The notes: generated by a model from the letters alone, not told the origin. A stretch of 9,361 nt of DNA from Halomonas sp. (GCA_007129225.1 SKVX01000281.1:1-9361); one strand, 5' to 3'. Numbered from the stretch's first letter, positions 1 through 6,415 are shown. Numbers and translations: made by a program.

Positions 1-48
1 ATCATTGAATATCCCTTTCTTTTATTCATCGTTGGCAGGAATGAAGAG

Positions 49-648
49 ATGCATGCATTGGGCCCACGCATCAAGCAGCTTCGAATAGAAGCGAGCCTCA
101 ACAAGGCGGCACTGGCTAGGAAAGTCGGCGTTTCCGATGTCACGATTTCCTATTGGGAGTCCGGCGCTATCAAGCAGATCGGCCACGAGCGCCTGGTCGC
201 CCTGGCCGATGCCCTGGGCTGCCCCTTGCGTCGCCTGCTGGAAGATGACAGCGTCGATCTGCTGCCCACACCGCTCTATCTGCGTAGCCAGCCTCCAGCC
301 CCCTGGCATGACCCCAACGCCAACCGCATCACGCTGCCCGAGGGCTTTCTTGCCGGTACCAACTGGCAAGGCGAGTGCTATCTGGTCACACCGGCCCCCG
401 GTGAATGTTTCGATTACCTGGTCACAGGCGACCTGGCCGCCATTGGGCCGATAACAGCCTACGACCAACCGGGCCGTTACTTGATAGAAGGTGAAATGGG
501 TCTGTTCATCGGCCAACTGGAGCGCGGTCATAGCGGGGAATTACTCTACAGCGGTGAGAAAGCAGCAACGGCTCAGGCCAGGCCGCTGCAGAAGGACGAT
601 CATCCGGTCGGTAGACTGTTGGCACGCTGGCGCCAGGAGGGGAGCTAA
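49..648 (+). CDS. XRE-family helix-turn-helix regulator with unassigned C-terminal domain
   Basis: 199-residue probable cytoplasmic DNA-binding protein. Residues about 5-64 form a Cro/CI-type HTH: an RIKQLR first helix, then ALARKVGVSDVTISYWE (turn plus recognition helix), then ALADALGCPLRRLL. The C-terminal half (about 70-199) resembles in outline the beta-rich LexA/S24 fold seen in phage-type repressors, but I see no Ser/Lys catalytic dyad, so self-cleavage is not supported. The start at 49 is preceded by AGGA with an 8-nt gap, which fits. The gene is convergent with the lipoprotein gene, only 13 bp apart, and its upstream context is outside the window. Target genes and ligand are unknown. 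It could be a domesticated phage-type repressor or an ordinary housekeeping XRE regulator. HTH identity is certain; function is not. Confidence 0.88.
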   Translation: MHALGPRIKQLRIEASLNKAALARKVGVSDVTISYWESGAIKQIGHERLVALADALGCPLRRLLEDDSVDLLPTPLYLRSQPPAPWHDPNANRITLPEGFLAGTNWQGECYLVTPAPGECFDYLVTGDLAAIGPITAYDQPGRYLIEGEMGLFIGQLERGHSGELLYSGEKAATAQARPLQKDDHPVGRLLARWRQEGS

Positions 649-656
649 GCCCCTCC
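636..656. terminator. GC hairpin between convergent genes
   Basis: GGAGGGG at 636-642 pairs perfectly with CCCCTCC at 650-656 around a 7-nt loop that contains the stop codon of the XRE gene. It lies exactly between two convergent genes and could stop transcription from both sides. No T-run follows on either strand, so intrinsic termination is uncertain. Confidence 0.4.
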
Positions 657-661
657 GTGCC

Positions 662-1267
662 TCATTCGACGCCCAGCACTTCCACCTCGTCAGTGGTTCG
701 GCGTGGCTCGGTGCCGATCAGATAGCGCCGCGAATAGCTTGCAACCTGCCCCAGGCCGTGACGCGAGGTCCTGACCAGCGGACCGGTCAGATGCTCTCCC
801 TGGTCGCCGATCCGCTCACGAATCGCCTGCGGCTGTACACTGGCCTCCGGCAGGTTCACGGTAATGCTGTAGCCACCGTCCGGCAGCCCGCTTCCCGGCC
901 CGAATGGCCCCGCTTCAAAACGGCCCCCCTGTACGTCTGTTCGAGACTGCCAGCGCACGCCGCTCAACTCACGTTCCACCACGATCAAAAGGCGAGCCCC
1001 TTCCGGTATATTGGTCTCCCCTTCGACCATCAGCCGCCGGTCGCTGCGCAGCGCAGCCGCGACCGAGATATCCACCTCCAGCGGCTCCACCTGCTCCACC
1101 TCTTCAGCAACCTCCCTACCCGCCTCATCGGTCGCGACGACTTCCGGCTGTTCATTCGTCACGTCTTCTTCCGGCCCAGCCTCTTCCGGCCCAGTGTCGT
1201 TACCACAGCCGGACAGCGCCAGCAGAGCCACCAATCCAACGCAGGATAGTCGACGCCGTACCTTCAT
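662..1267 (-). CDS. Hypothetical acidic lipoprotein
   Basis: 201-residue predicted lipoprotein. It has a basic N-terminus (MKVRRR), a hydrophobic stretch and a lipobox LSGC with the lipidated cysteine at residue 21. A Glu/Asp-rich low-complexity linker follows (about 24-67). The C-terminal domain (about 68-201) is likely beta-rich, with segments such as LMVEGETNIPEGARLLIVVE and GPFGPGSGLPDGGYSITVNL that resemble an Ig-like or carboxypeptidase-regulatory sandwich. The ATG at 1267 was chosen because GGAGG lies 5 nt upstream. A TTG four codons earlier sits on top of that Shine-Dalgarno sequence and is unlikely. Residue +2 after Cys is Gly, not Asp, so by the enteric Lol rule outer-membrane sorting is more likely than inner-membrane retention. 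I do not recognise a named family; the role is unknown. Confidence 0.85.
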   Translation of the reverse strand: MKVRRRLSCVGLVALLALSGCGNDTGPEEAGPEEDVTNEQPEVVATDEAGREVAEEVEQVEPLEVDISVAAALRSDRRLMVEGETNIPEGARLLIVVERELSGVRWQSRTDVQGGRFEAGPFGPGSGLPDGGYSITVNLPEASVQPQAIRERIGDQGEHLTGPLVRTSRHGLGQVASYSRRYLIGTEPRRTTDEVEVLGVE

Positions 1268-1371
1268 GAATTCCTCCAACCGACATATTGATCTTCTAGA
1301 CTACCACCGGCCTGGACGGTTCGTCCCAACGGCGAAATTAAACCAAGCAACGCCGGCTGGGTACCGTGCCA

Positions 1372-1391
1372 GAAGAGCCTGCCGGCTCTTC
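1372..1391 (-). terminator. Perfect 8-bp hairpin downstream of the DksA-like gene
   Basis: GAAGAGCC (1372-1379) and GGCTCTTC (1384-1391) form a perfect stem with a 4-nt loop. It starts about 43 nt beyond the stop codon of the DksA-like gene, in the gap before the lipoprotein gene. No clear T-run follows on the minus strand, so it may be a weak or factor-assisted terminator. Confidence 0.5.
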
Positions 1392-1434
1392 AAGATCGCA
1401 AATGGGTAGGAATTCGCTGCCTTTCCAGAAATGG

Positions 1435-1770
1435 CTACGGCTGCTGGTGGGCCCTGCCGGCGGCACACTCAAGGCACAGTACGGCATAAGGCAGTGCTTC
1501 GATACGCCGGGGATCAATCGGTTCGCCGCACTGTTCGCACGTATCGCCTTCGCCGCTCTGGACACGCTTCAGTGCATGCACCACTTGGCGCAACTCCTCC
1601 TCGGCTTCCTGCTCCAGTGCATCGATGACATCCTCATTTTCCAGCTCGATGGCCTGGTCTTCCAGATCCCTGTCCAGCGGCTGTTCCAGGCGTGCCTTGT
1701 GCGCCTTGTAACGGTCTGCACGGTCGATCAGTTCATCGCGCAGGGATTCCAATCTCTGTTGTCGGCTCAT
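1435..1770 (-). CDS. Short DksA/TraR-family C4 zinc-finger protein
   Basis: 111-residue protein of the DksA/TraR family, whose members bind in the secondary channel of RNA polymerase and alter promoter response, often with ppGpp. Residues about 1-70 are charged and helical, consistent with the coiled coil. The zinc finger has CEQC (Cys78, Cys81) and CLEC (Cys99, Cys102), with the conserved RRIEALP between them. It is about 40 residues shorter than E. coli DksA (151). Aligned by eye at the coiled-coil tip, E. coli DPVDRA (Asp71, Asp74, Ala76) reads QPLDRD here (residues 30-35). Only the middle Asp is kept, so activity may differ from classical DksA. The ATG at 1770 has GGAGG 9 nt upstream. An in-frame extension to 1875 has no ribosome site and unlikely composition. 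This is probably an accessory DksA paralogue, not DksA itself. Confidence 0.88.
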   Translation of the reverse strand: MSRQQRLESLRDELIDRADRYKAHKARLEQPLDRDLEDQAIELENEDVIDALEQEAEEELRQVVHALKRVQSGEGDTCEQCGEPIDPRRIEALPYAVLCLECAAGRAHQQP

Positions 1771-1808
1771 CGTCCATAGCCTCCCTTTGGCTGATGCCTC
1801 ACCCTTAC

Positions 1809-1838
1809 ATAGCATATTTCTTGACAGAAACCGAACCC
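1809..1838 (-). promoter_or_regulatory. Possible promoter of the DksA-like gene
   Basis: Reading the minus strand, TTGGGT is followed 18 nt later by TATGCT, about 40 nt upstream of the start codon at 1770. The match to sigma-70 is moderate and the assignment is by eye only. Confidence 0.3.
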
Positions 1839-2237
1839 AAAGCAGGCAAGGCAGAGGAAGCGGGCCTTTCCCCACTATGCTTGCATGCCGTCACCTGCTC
1901 TCCCAGCTGCATCAGACGAGAGGCCATTTTCGAACACGCCTCCCTGGACAAGAAAGGGCGACTGCGCTCTTTTCACTCTCATCGAGATGGAAGAAACTGA
2001 GAAAAATGGCGGAAGATGGATTGCCGTTTTCCAGATATCACGCGTAAGTATCTACGATACCCGTCGCCTCCTTGAACACCTTACAGGGCCCTTCACGGCG
2101 TTCCGTCAAAGCTCATAAGGTTTGCTTTCCTATATCGCCAGTCTCGACATGTTCCGACATCAGGCAATTCAATCCATGCCGCTTTAGAATATTTTGCGAC
2201 GGTTCATGAACACTCTCATTGCCGCTCAACAAGCCGG

Positions 2238-2294
2238 CGATACGCTCCGGGCAAGGTGCCTTGACCTTCTCGTATCGCGCAGCTCCCCGGAGCG
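2238..2294. repeat. Nested inverted repeats, possible structured RNA
   Basis: CGCTCCGGG (2243-2251) is complementary to CCCGGAGCG (2286-2294). The overlapping CGATACG (2238-2244) is complementary to CGTATCG (2271-2277), so the two stems are mutually exclusive. Between them CAAGG/CCTTG (2252-2256, 2259-2263) forms a tiny hairpin. Competing stems can occur in leader RNAs, but in GC-rich DNA this may be chance. No promoter or terminator is clearly attached. Confidence 0.25.
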
Positions 2295-2576
2295 CATATC
2301 GATCACTTTACCTGCCGAACCCTACGGCCAATACAAGATCCATGCCTGAAAGGAAAAGAGGAGTATGACATCTAGCACGATGCCATTTCCAAGGACGACT
2401 ATTTCCCAGCGCCTCCAGAAATGTCCATCCATTTCCGCCTCCTTTCTGTTACCTGCTGGTCAGCAGAACAAGGTGCGCCTCCGGGGCGCCTTAAATCGCC
2501 TCACGCCTCCCCGACGGAACCGGGCTGCTCTATTGCGTCGCCTCTCCTTCACTCACTGCCCGAAGCCCACTTCCCG

Positions 2577-2582
2577 TACAAT
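2577..2582 (+). promoter_or_regulatory. Possible -10 element of the TSUP gene
   Basis: TACAAT lies 28 nt before the AGGAG ribosome site of the TSUP gene and differs from the -10 consensus TATAAT at one position. No good -35 hexamer stands at the proper distance, so this is a candidate only. Confidence 0.4.
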
Positions 2583-2623
2583 AGCCCGCCAACTCTGGCG
2601 AAGCCCTTTCAGGAGACGCGACC

Positions 2624-3430
2624 TTGGAACTCATCTGGTGGCTGGCCTACGTTGCCCTGGGCGGCGTGGTCGGCATCATGGCCGGCCTGCTCGGCATCGG
2701 TGGCGGCGGTATCATGGTGCCGATTCTTACCTCGCTATTCGTATTGCAGGACGTGCCCCACGAGCACCTCGCTCACCTGGCCCTGGGCACCGCCATGGCG
2801 GCCATCATTCCCGCCGCCACCGCCAGCCTGCTATCCCACCATCGCCACGGGGCCGTGGACTGGAAAACCGTACGCGCCATTACCCCGGGTATACTGATCG
2901 GCACCTTCATGGCGACCTTCATCGCCGCCCTGATCCCGACCCGCGGCCTGGCCATCTTCTTCGCCTGCTTCATGGTGCTGATGTCGCTGCAGATGCTCGC
3001 CAACCTGAAGCCCAAGCCGAGCCGCAGCCTGCCAGGCCCGGTCGGCCTGAGCGGTGCCGGCCTCGGCATTGGCGGCATTTCGGCCCTGGTGGCCATCGGC
3101 GGTGGCTCGCTGACGGTGCCCTTCCTGACCTGGTGCAACGTGAAGCTGCCACGCGCGATCGGCACCTCGGCGGCCGTGGGGCTGCCCATCGCCGTGGCAG
3201 GTGCGCTGGGCTACATTATCAATGGCTGGGCCACGCCGGGCCTGCCGAGTGCCGCCCTGGGCTACGTCTACCTGCCCGCCCTGCTGTTGATGGCGCCCTT
3301 CAGCATCCTCACCGCCCCCATCGGGGCCAGGCTGGCCCACCGGCTGCCCGTGGCACTGCTCAAACGGGTTTTCGCCGTCATGCTGATGGGGCTGGCACTG
3401 CAGATGGTGTATGCAGTGTTCACTGCATGA
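2624..3430 (+). CDS. TSUP (TauE/SafE, DUF81) family membrane transporter
   Basis: 268-residue inner-membrane protein, the usual length for the family. It shows the internal duplication of the TSUP family: the glycine-rich motif at residues 18-33 (GIMAGLLGIGGGGIMV) recurs at 146-165 (GLGIGGISALVAIGGGSLTV), each starting a half of about four helices. Hydrophobic stretches lie near 4-40, 50-70, 88-126, 144-169, 181-200 and 213-268. Family members move sulfite, sulfonates, sulfoacetate or other organic anions, mostly outward. No sulfur-metabolism gene is visible here, so the substrate cannot be named. The start is TTG at 2624, supported by AGGAG at 2611-2615 with an 8-nt gap; no in-frame ATG lies near it. 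dusA follows on the same strand after 60 bp and could be cotranscribed. Family assignment is firm; substrate is unknown. Confidence 0.9.
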   Translation: MELIWWLAYVALGGVVGIMAGLLGIGGGGIMVPILTSLFVLQDVPHEHLAHLALGTAMAAIIPAATASLLSHHRHGAVDWKTVRAITPGILIGTFMATFIAALIPTRGLAIFFACFMVLMSLQMLANLKPKPSRSLPGPVGLSGAGLGIGGISALVAIGGGSLTVPFLTWCNVKLPRAIGTSAAVGLPIAVAGALGYIINGWATPGLPSAALGYVYLPALLLMAPFSILTAPIGARLAHRLPVALLKRVFAVMLMGLALQMVYAVFTA

Positions 3431-3442
3431 GGCTGTCCCGGC

Positions 3443-3476
3443 GATGGTCAGTACCTGAGATGGTCAAGGATTGACC
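3443..3476 (+). repeat. Direct repeat and small hairpin upstream of dusA
   Basis: GATGGTCA occurs at 3443-3450 and again at 3459-3466, 16 bp apart start to start. The second copy overlaps a hairpin GGTCAA-GGA-TTGACC (3462-3476). It lies between the TSUP stop codon and dusA. It could be a weak terminator or a protein site, or chance. Confidence 0.3.
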
Positions 3477-3481
3477 GGGGC

Positions 3482-3490
3482 TGATAGACT
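3482..3490 (+). promoter_or_regulatory. Possible extended -10 promoter of dusA
   Basis: TGATAGACT fits the extended -10 pattern TGnTATAAT at seven of the eight defined positions. If used, transcription would start near 3497, which would exclude the most upstream dusA start at 3491 and favour ATG 3518 or 3524. Confidence 0.35.
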
Positions 3491-4522
3491 ATGCCTCTTC
3501 CTCTGCCCTACCCAGTGATGCCGATGCCTGAGCTCGACCGCACCTTCTCTATTGCCCCCATGATGGACTGGACTACCCGGGACCAGAGAGCCTTCGTGCG
3601 CACGCTGACCCGACGCGCACTGCTGTATACCGAGATGGTCACCACCGGGGCCATTATCCATGGCAGCCCGCGGGAGCGCTTCCTCGGTTACGACGCGGTG
3701 GAGCATCCCCTGGCGCTGCAGCTGGGCGGCAGCGATGCCGGCGAGCTGGCCGAATGTGCGGCCATCGCCGAGGCGTGGGGCTACGATGAGGTGAACCTGA
3801 ACGTGGGCTGCCCCAGCGACCGAGTGCAGAACAACCTGATCGGCGCCTGCCTGATGGCGCATCCGGAGAAGGTGGCGGCGGCGGTCCGCGCCATGCGCGA
3901 AGCGGTGTCGATTCCGGTGACGGTGAAGTGCCGCATTGGTATCGACGACCAGGACGAGGACGCCGACCTGGAACGTTTCATCGCCCAGGTGGCGGATGCC
4001 GGCTGCAAGGTGTTCATCGTCCACGCTCGCAAGGCGTGGCTGCAGGGGCTCTCGCCCAAGCAGAATCGCGACGTGCCGCCGCTCAACTACCCGCGGGTGC
4101 ACCGCCTCAAGGCGAGTCGCCCGGAATTGCATATCGGCATCAACGGCGGTATCAAGACGCTGGAGGCGTGCCGTGAGCAGCTCGGCCATGTGGACAGCGT
4201 GATGGTCGGTCGCGAGGCCTACCAGAACCCCTGGCTATTGGCCGGGGTGGATGAGGCACTCTACGGCGTGGCGGGCCCCGCAACCAGCCGCCACGCTGCC
4301 GCCCGTGCCTTTCGCCCCTACATTGCCCGTCGCCTCGACGAGGGGGCCAAGCTCAACCACATCACCCGCCATCTGCTGGGCCTGTTCCAGGGCCGGCCGG
4401 GCGGGCGCCGCTTCCGTCGCCACTTATCCGAGAACGGCCACCTGGACGGCGCCTGCCTGAGGGTCTTCGACGACGCGCTCAGCCTCGTGCCGGAGACGAC
4501 CCCGATGACCGAGACTGCCTGA
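3491..4522 (+). CDS. dusA: tRNA-dihydrouridine(20/20a) synthase DusA
   Basis: Cytoplasmic flavoprotein that reduces uridine 20/20a in the D-loop of tRNA with FMN and NAD(P)H. 343 residues from this start. The N-terminal TIM barrel begins at SIAPMMDWT (20-28) and continues with LLYTEMVTTGAIIHG. The catalytic-cysteine motif NLNVGCPSDRVQ has Cys107. Further flavin or substrate motifs are VTVKCRIGIDDQD (Lys146), VHARKAW (His178, Arg180), INGGI and VMVGREAYQNP. The C-terminal helical tRNA-binding domain contains HITRHLLGLFQG and LSENGH. The match to E. coli DusA is close along the whole length. The start is uncertain: ATG 3491 has only a weak GGGG upstream, while ATG 3518 and 3524 lie nearer the conserved region and have no ribosome site. 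The gene ends two bases before the stop of the convergent deacylase gene. Identity is very secure. Confidence 0.96.
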   Translation: MPLPLPYPVMPMPELDRTFSIAPMMDWTTRDQRAFVRTLTRRALLYTEMVTTGAIIHGSPRERFLGYDAVEHPLALQLGGSDAGELAECAAIAEAWGYDEVNLNVGCPSDRVQNNLIGACLMAHPEKVAAAVRAMREAVSIPVTVKCRIGIDDQDEDADLERFIAQVADAGCKVFIVHARKAWLQGLSPKQNRDVPPLNYPRVHRLKASRPELHIGINGGIKTLEACREQLGHVDSVMVGREAYQNPWLLAGVDEALYGVAGPATSRHAAARAFRPYIARRLDEGAKLNHITRHLLGLFQGRPGGRRFRRHLSENGHLDGACLRVFDDALSLVPETTPMTETA

Positions 4523-4524
4523 AC

Positions 4525-5556
4525 TCAAAAGAGCGAGTCCGGAGGCGGCTCCAGGCTGGAATGGAAGCCCTCCACAGCGTTCTCGGCTTCCTCGATCTCA
4601 TCGAAACGGGCGATGTGGAACAGTGCTTCACCCTCGTTGGCCAGTGGCAGCCGGCTCATGCCGATGACGATACCATCGGCCATGGATATGACGGCCTCTT
4701 CGGCGTTCCCGAAGGGGTCAGCTACCTTGCCCAGTACTTCGCCCTTCGCCACGCGCGCCCCGAGGCGCACCTTGGGGCGCAGGATGCCATCGATGGGCGC
4801 TCGGGCCCAGCTCGAGCCGTTGGCCAGCTCCGCCGCGGGCGGAAGCCGGCGCCGATGCTCGCCGGTGAGCATGCCCAGCCGCCGCATGACCCGCAGCACA
4901 CCGCGCACCCCGGGAGTGATAGCCCACTCGTCGAAGCGCAGCGCCTCGCCGGCCTCATAGGTCAGTACGGGAATACCACGATTCTGTGCGTAGTGGCGCA
5001 AGCTGCCTTCACGTAGCTCGGCATTGAGAATCACCGGGGCGCCGAAGGCGTTGGCCATCCGCTCGGTCTCGCTGCCGGGGCTGAGCTGGGCGCGAATCTG
5101 CGGCAGGTTGGTGCGATGAATGGCCCCGGTGTGCAGGTCGATGATATGGGTGGCGTGGTCGACGATCTGCTCGCGGAACAGTGCCGCGACACGACCTCCC
5201 AGCGAGCCCGACTCACTGCCGGGAAAGCAGCGGTTTAGGTCACGCCGATCCGGCAGGTAGCGCGTGTGCTGCATGAAGCCGAATACATTGACGATAGGCA
5301 CTGCCACCAGGGTACCGCGCAGCCCCTGGATCTGCTTGGAGCGCAGCAGGCGGCGGACGATCTCGACGCTGTTGATCTCGTCGCCGTGAATGCCGCCACA
5401 TACCAGCAATATTGGCCCCGGCTGACGCCCGTGAACCACTTCCACAGGGATATGCAGCGGCGCATGGGTGTAGAGGCGTGCCACCGGCACATCGATCTGG
5501 ATCCGGTGGCCCGGCATCACCTTGACGCCGGCGAGTTCGAAGGGGGCGCGAGCCAT
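4525..5556 (-). CDS. Succinylglutamate desuccinylase/aspartoacylase (AstE/AspA) family zinc hydrolase
   Basis: 343-residue M14-type zinc amidohydrolase. Zinc ligands are His57 and Glu60 in GGIHGDE and His142 in DLHTG. The substrate-carboxylate site DRRDLNR lies at 103-109, and Glu201 in TYEAG is the expected catalytic glutamate. A C-terminal beta domain (about 250-318, with PIDGILRPKVRLG and ADPFG) is typical of the longer family members. Relatives remove acyl groups from N-acylated amino acids. No arginine-succinyltransferase (ast) genes, ectoine-degradation (doe) genes or rimK lie beside it, so it cannot be called AstE, DoeB or AspA; the substrate is unknown. ATG 5556 is preceded by AGGA with a 9-nt gap, and the protein alignment starts there. 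A GTG at 5592 is a weaker alternative. It is divergent from the tetR gene, with a possible -10 (TATAAG, minus strand, 5592-5597). Confidence 0.9.
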   Translation of the reverse strand: MARAPFELAGVKVMPGHRIQIDVPVARLYTHAPLHIPVEVVHGRQPGPILLVCGGIHGDEINSVEIVRRLLRSKQIQGLRGTLVAVPIVNVFGFMQHTRYLPDRRDLNRCFPGSESGSLGGRVAALFREQIVDHATHIIDLHTGAIHRTNLPQIRAQLSPGSETERMANAFGAPVILNAELREGSLRHYAQNRGIPVLTYEAGEALRFDEWAITPGVRGVLRVMRRLGMLTGEHRRRLPPAAELANGSSWARAPIDGILRPKVRLGARVAKGEVLGKVADPFGNAEEAVISMADGIVIGMSRLPLANEGEALFHIARFDEIEEAENAVEGFHSSLEPPPDSLF

Positions 5557-5643
5557 GTTGCGGCTTCCTGTAACAGAACAGTGTTCACCCACTTATACCG
5601 CGATAGCGGCAAAATGACGAGGACGGACCTCACACCGCATCCA

Positions 5644-5660
5644 TACAGAGTTGAATGTAA
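5644..5660. promoter_or_regulatory. Candidate AcrR/TtgR-type operator
   Basis: TACA (5644-5647) and TGTA (5656-5659) form an interrupted palindrome whose right side reads TGAATGTAA (5652-5660). From memory, this half-site also occurs in the operators of E. coli AcrR and Pseudomonas TtgR. It lies just upstream of the -10 of the tetR gene that encodes an AcrR/TtgR-type protein, so autoregulation is likely. It could also affect the divergent deacylase gene about 90 bp away. Confidence 0.5.
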
Positions 5661-5677
5661 AAAGCCGGCCGCTCCGG

Positions 5678-5683
5678 TAGAAT
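5678..5683 (+). promoter_or_regulatory. Likely -10 element of the tetR gene
   Basis: TAGAAT lies 37 nt before the start codon at 5721. The only recognisable -35-like hexamer, TTGAAT at 5651-5656, stands 21 bp away, which is too far, so the promoter is probably weak at -35. The candidate operator covers the -35 region. Confidence 0.5.
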
Positions 5684-5720
5684 GATGGTCATACCCCGTC
5701 ACGGAGAAACGCCCACTACC

Positions 5721-6338
5721 ATGGCCCGACGCACCAAGGCGGAAGCCGCTGCCACCCGTGAAGCCCTGCTGGATGCCGCCGAGGAGATATTTCTCGAACG
5801 TGGCGTCGCTCGTACCTCGCTGGAACAAATTGCTCGCCAGGCAGGCATGACCCGTGGCGCGGTCTATTGGCATTTCCGCAACAAGGCCGACCTGTTTCGC
5901 GCCATGCTCGATCGGGTTCGCATGCCCTTTCAGGAACTGGTCGACGAAGCCGATGATCCGGCACTTGCCGATGCGCCGCTCGAAGCGATTCGCCTGGCCT
6001 GCCGACAGGGCTTTGCGCGGCTCGAGCAGCCCCGCTATCGACGGGTCCACGCCATCCTGATCCACCACTGCGAAGTGTTTGGCGAAATCGATCCCCTGGC
6101 CATGCAGAACGAGATGGCCGAGGAATCCTGTGGCGCGCTCATCGAATACTTCACGGTCGCCAGCGAGCATCGGTTGCTGCGCCCCAACATCACACCGGAA
6201 CTGGCAGCACGGCTGCTGCAGTCGAGCCTGGGCGGGCTTTTTCACGACTGGCTGCGTAACCACGAACACTTCTCAATCAGCGAGCGCGGCATGGAGCTGG
6301 TCGATACGCTGCTGAAACTGCTCGCCCGCGAGTCCTGA
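5721..6338 (+). CDS. AcrR/TtgR-type TetR-family repressor
   Basis: 205-residue dimeric repressor of the TetR family. The N-terminus MARRTKAEAAATREALLDAA is close to AcrR and TtgR. The HTH is at about 32-55 (TSLEQIARQAGMTRGAVYWH). The ligand-binding domain contains AILIHHCEVFGEIDP (111-125), which matches the AcrR segment ILFHKCEFVGEM. Relatives bind drugs or aromatic compounds and derepress RND efflux operons. ATG 5721 was chosen by alignment to AcrR. In-frame ATGs at 5682 and 5685 overlap or adjoin the -10 and are unlikely, but the GGAG before 5721 is 14 nt away, so the ribosome site is poor. The gene is convergent with the RND genes rather than divergent from them, unlike acrR and ttgR. Whether it controls that pump is inference. 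Confidence 0.92.
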   Translation: MARRTKAEAAATREALLDAAEEIFLERGVARTSLEQIARQAGMTRGAVYWHFRNKADLFRAMLDRVRMPFQELVDEADDPALADAPLEAIRLACRQGFARLEQPRYRRVHAILIHHCEVFGEIDPLAMQNEMAEESCGALIEYFTVASEHRLLRPNITPELAARLLQSSLGGLFHDWLRNHEHFSISERGMELVDTLLKLLARES

Positions 6339-6357
6339 CGTATGGCGGTACCACAAT

Positions 6358-6396
6358 GACAACGGGCCGGATCCCCTGAGGGTCCGGTCCGTTGTC
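6358..6396. terminator. Strong hairpin, probably bidirectional terminator
   Basis: Bases 6358-6374 pair with 6380-6396, giving a 17-bp stem with two G-T wobbles and a 5-nt loop. It starts 20 nt after the tetR stop and ends 20 nt before the stop of the outer-membrane-factor relic. On the minus strand it is followed by ATTGTGG, only moderately T-rich. Position and strength suggest a shared terminator for the convergent units. Confidence 0.75.
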
Positions 6397-6415
6397 GCTC
6401 GTGCGTTCGTAGCCT

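Larger units (their letters stand above)
1771..2623. other. Gene-poor, lower-GC intergenic region
   Basis: About 850 bp between the divergent DksA-like and TSUP genes hold no convincing gene. Stretches near 1980-2040 and 2160-2220 are under 50% GC by eye, clearly below the flanking genes. Visible items are as follows. A 43-codon open frame runs from ATG 1987 to a stop at 2116-2118, without a usable ribosome site. CGACAT is repeated at 2145-2150 and 2155-2160, one helical turn apart. There is a palindrome GTTCATGAAC at 2202-2211. Nested inverted repeats lie at 2238-2295. An ATG at 2365 has GAGGAG only 1 nt upstream, and its frame runs unbroken into the TSUP gene out of register. The region could be decayed DNA, an unrecognised small RNA, or long regulatory spacing. 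Confidence 0.6.

Noticed and set aside
22..531. 169-codon open frame antisense to the XRE regulator
   Set aside because: The plus-strand frame has a clear HTH domain and ribosome site; the antisense frame shows no family features.
491..1249. 252-codon plus-strand frame across the XRE 3' end and the lipoprotein gene
   Set aside because: It runs antisense through a lipoprotein gene that has a ribosome site, signal peptide and lipobox; its own product has no protein-like pattern.
2202..2211. 10-bp perfect palindrome GTTCATGAAC
   Set aside because: Too short and isolated to assign to a regulator; expected by chance at this scale.
2365..3474. 369-codon open frame overlapping the TSUP gene in another register, with GAGGAG just before its ATG
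   Set aside because: The product is very rich in Arg, Pro, Gly and His, the signature of an off-frame reading of GC-rich coding DNA. The ribosome site is only 1 nt from the ATG. The TSUP frame is clearly the real gene.
3464..4189. 241-codon open frame antisense to dusA
   Set aside because: It lies opposite a fully recognised dusA gene and its product has no recognisable motif.
5517..6269. 250-codon open frame antisense to the tetR gene
   Set aside because: The tetR frame matches AcrR throughout; the antisense frame crosses the promoter region and has no support.
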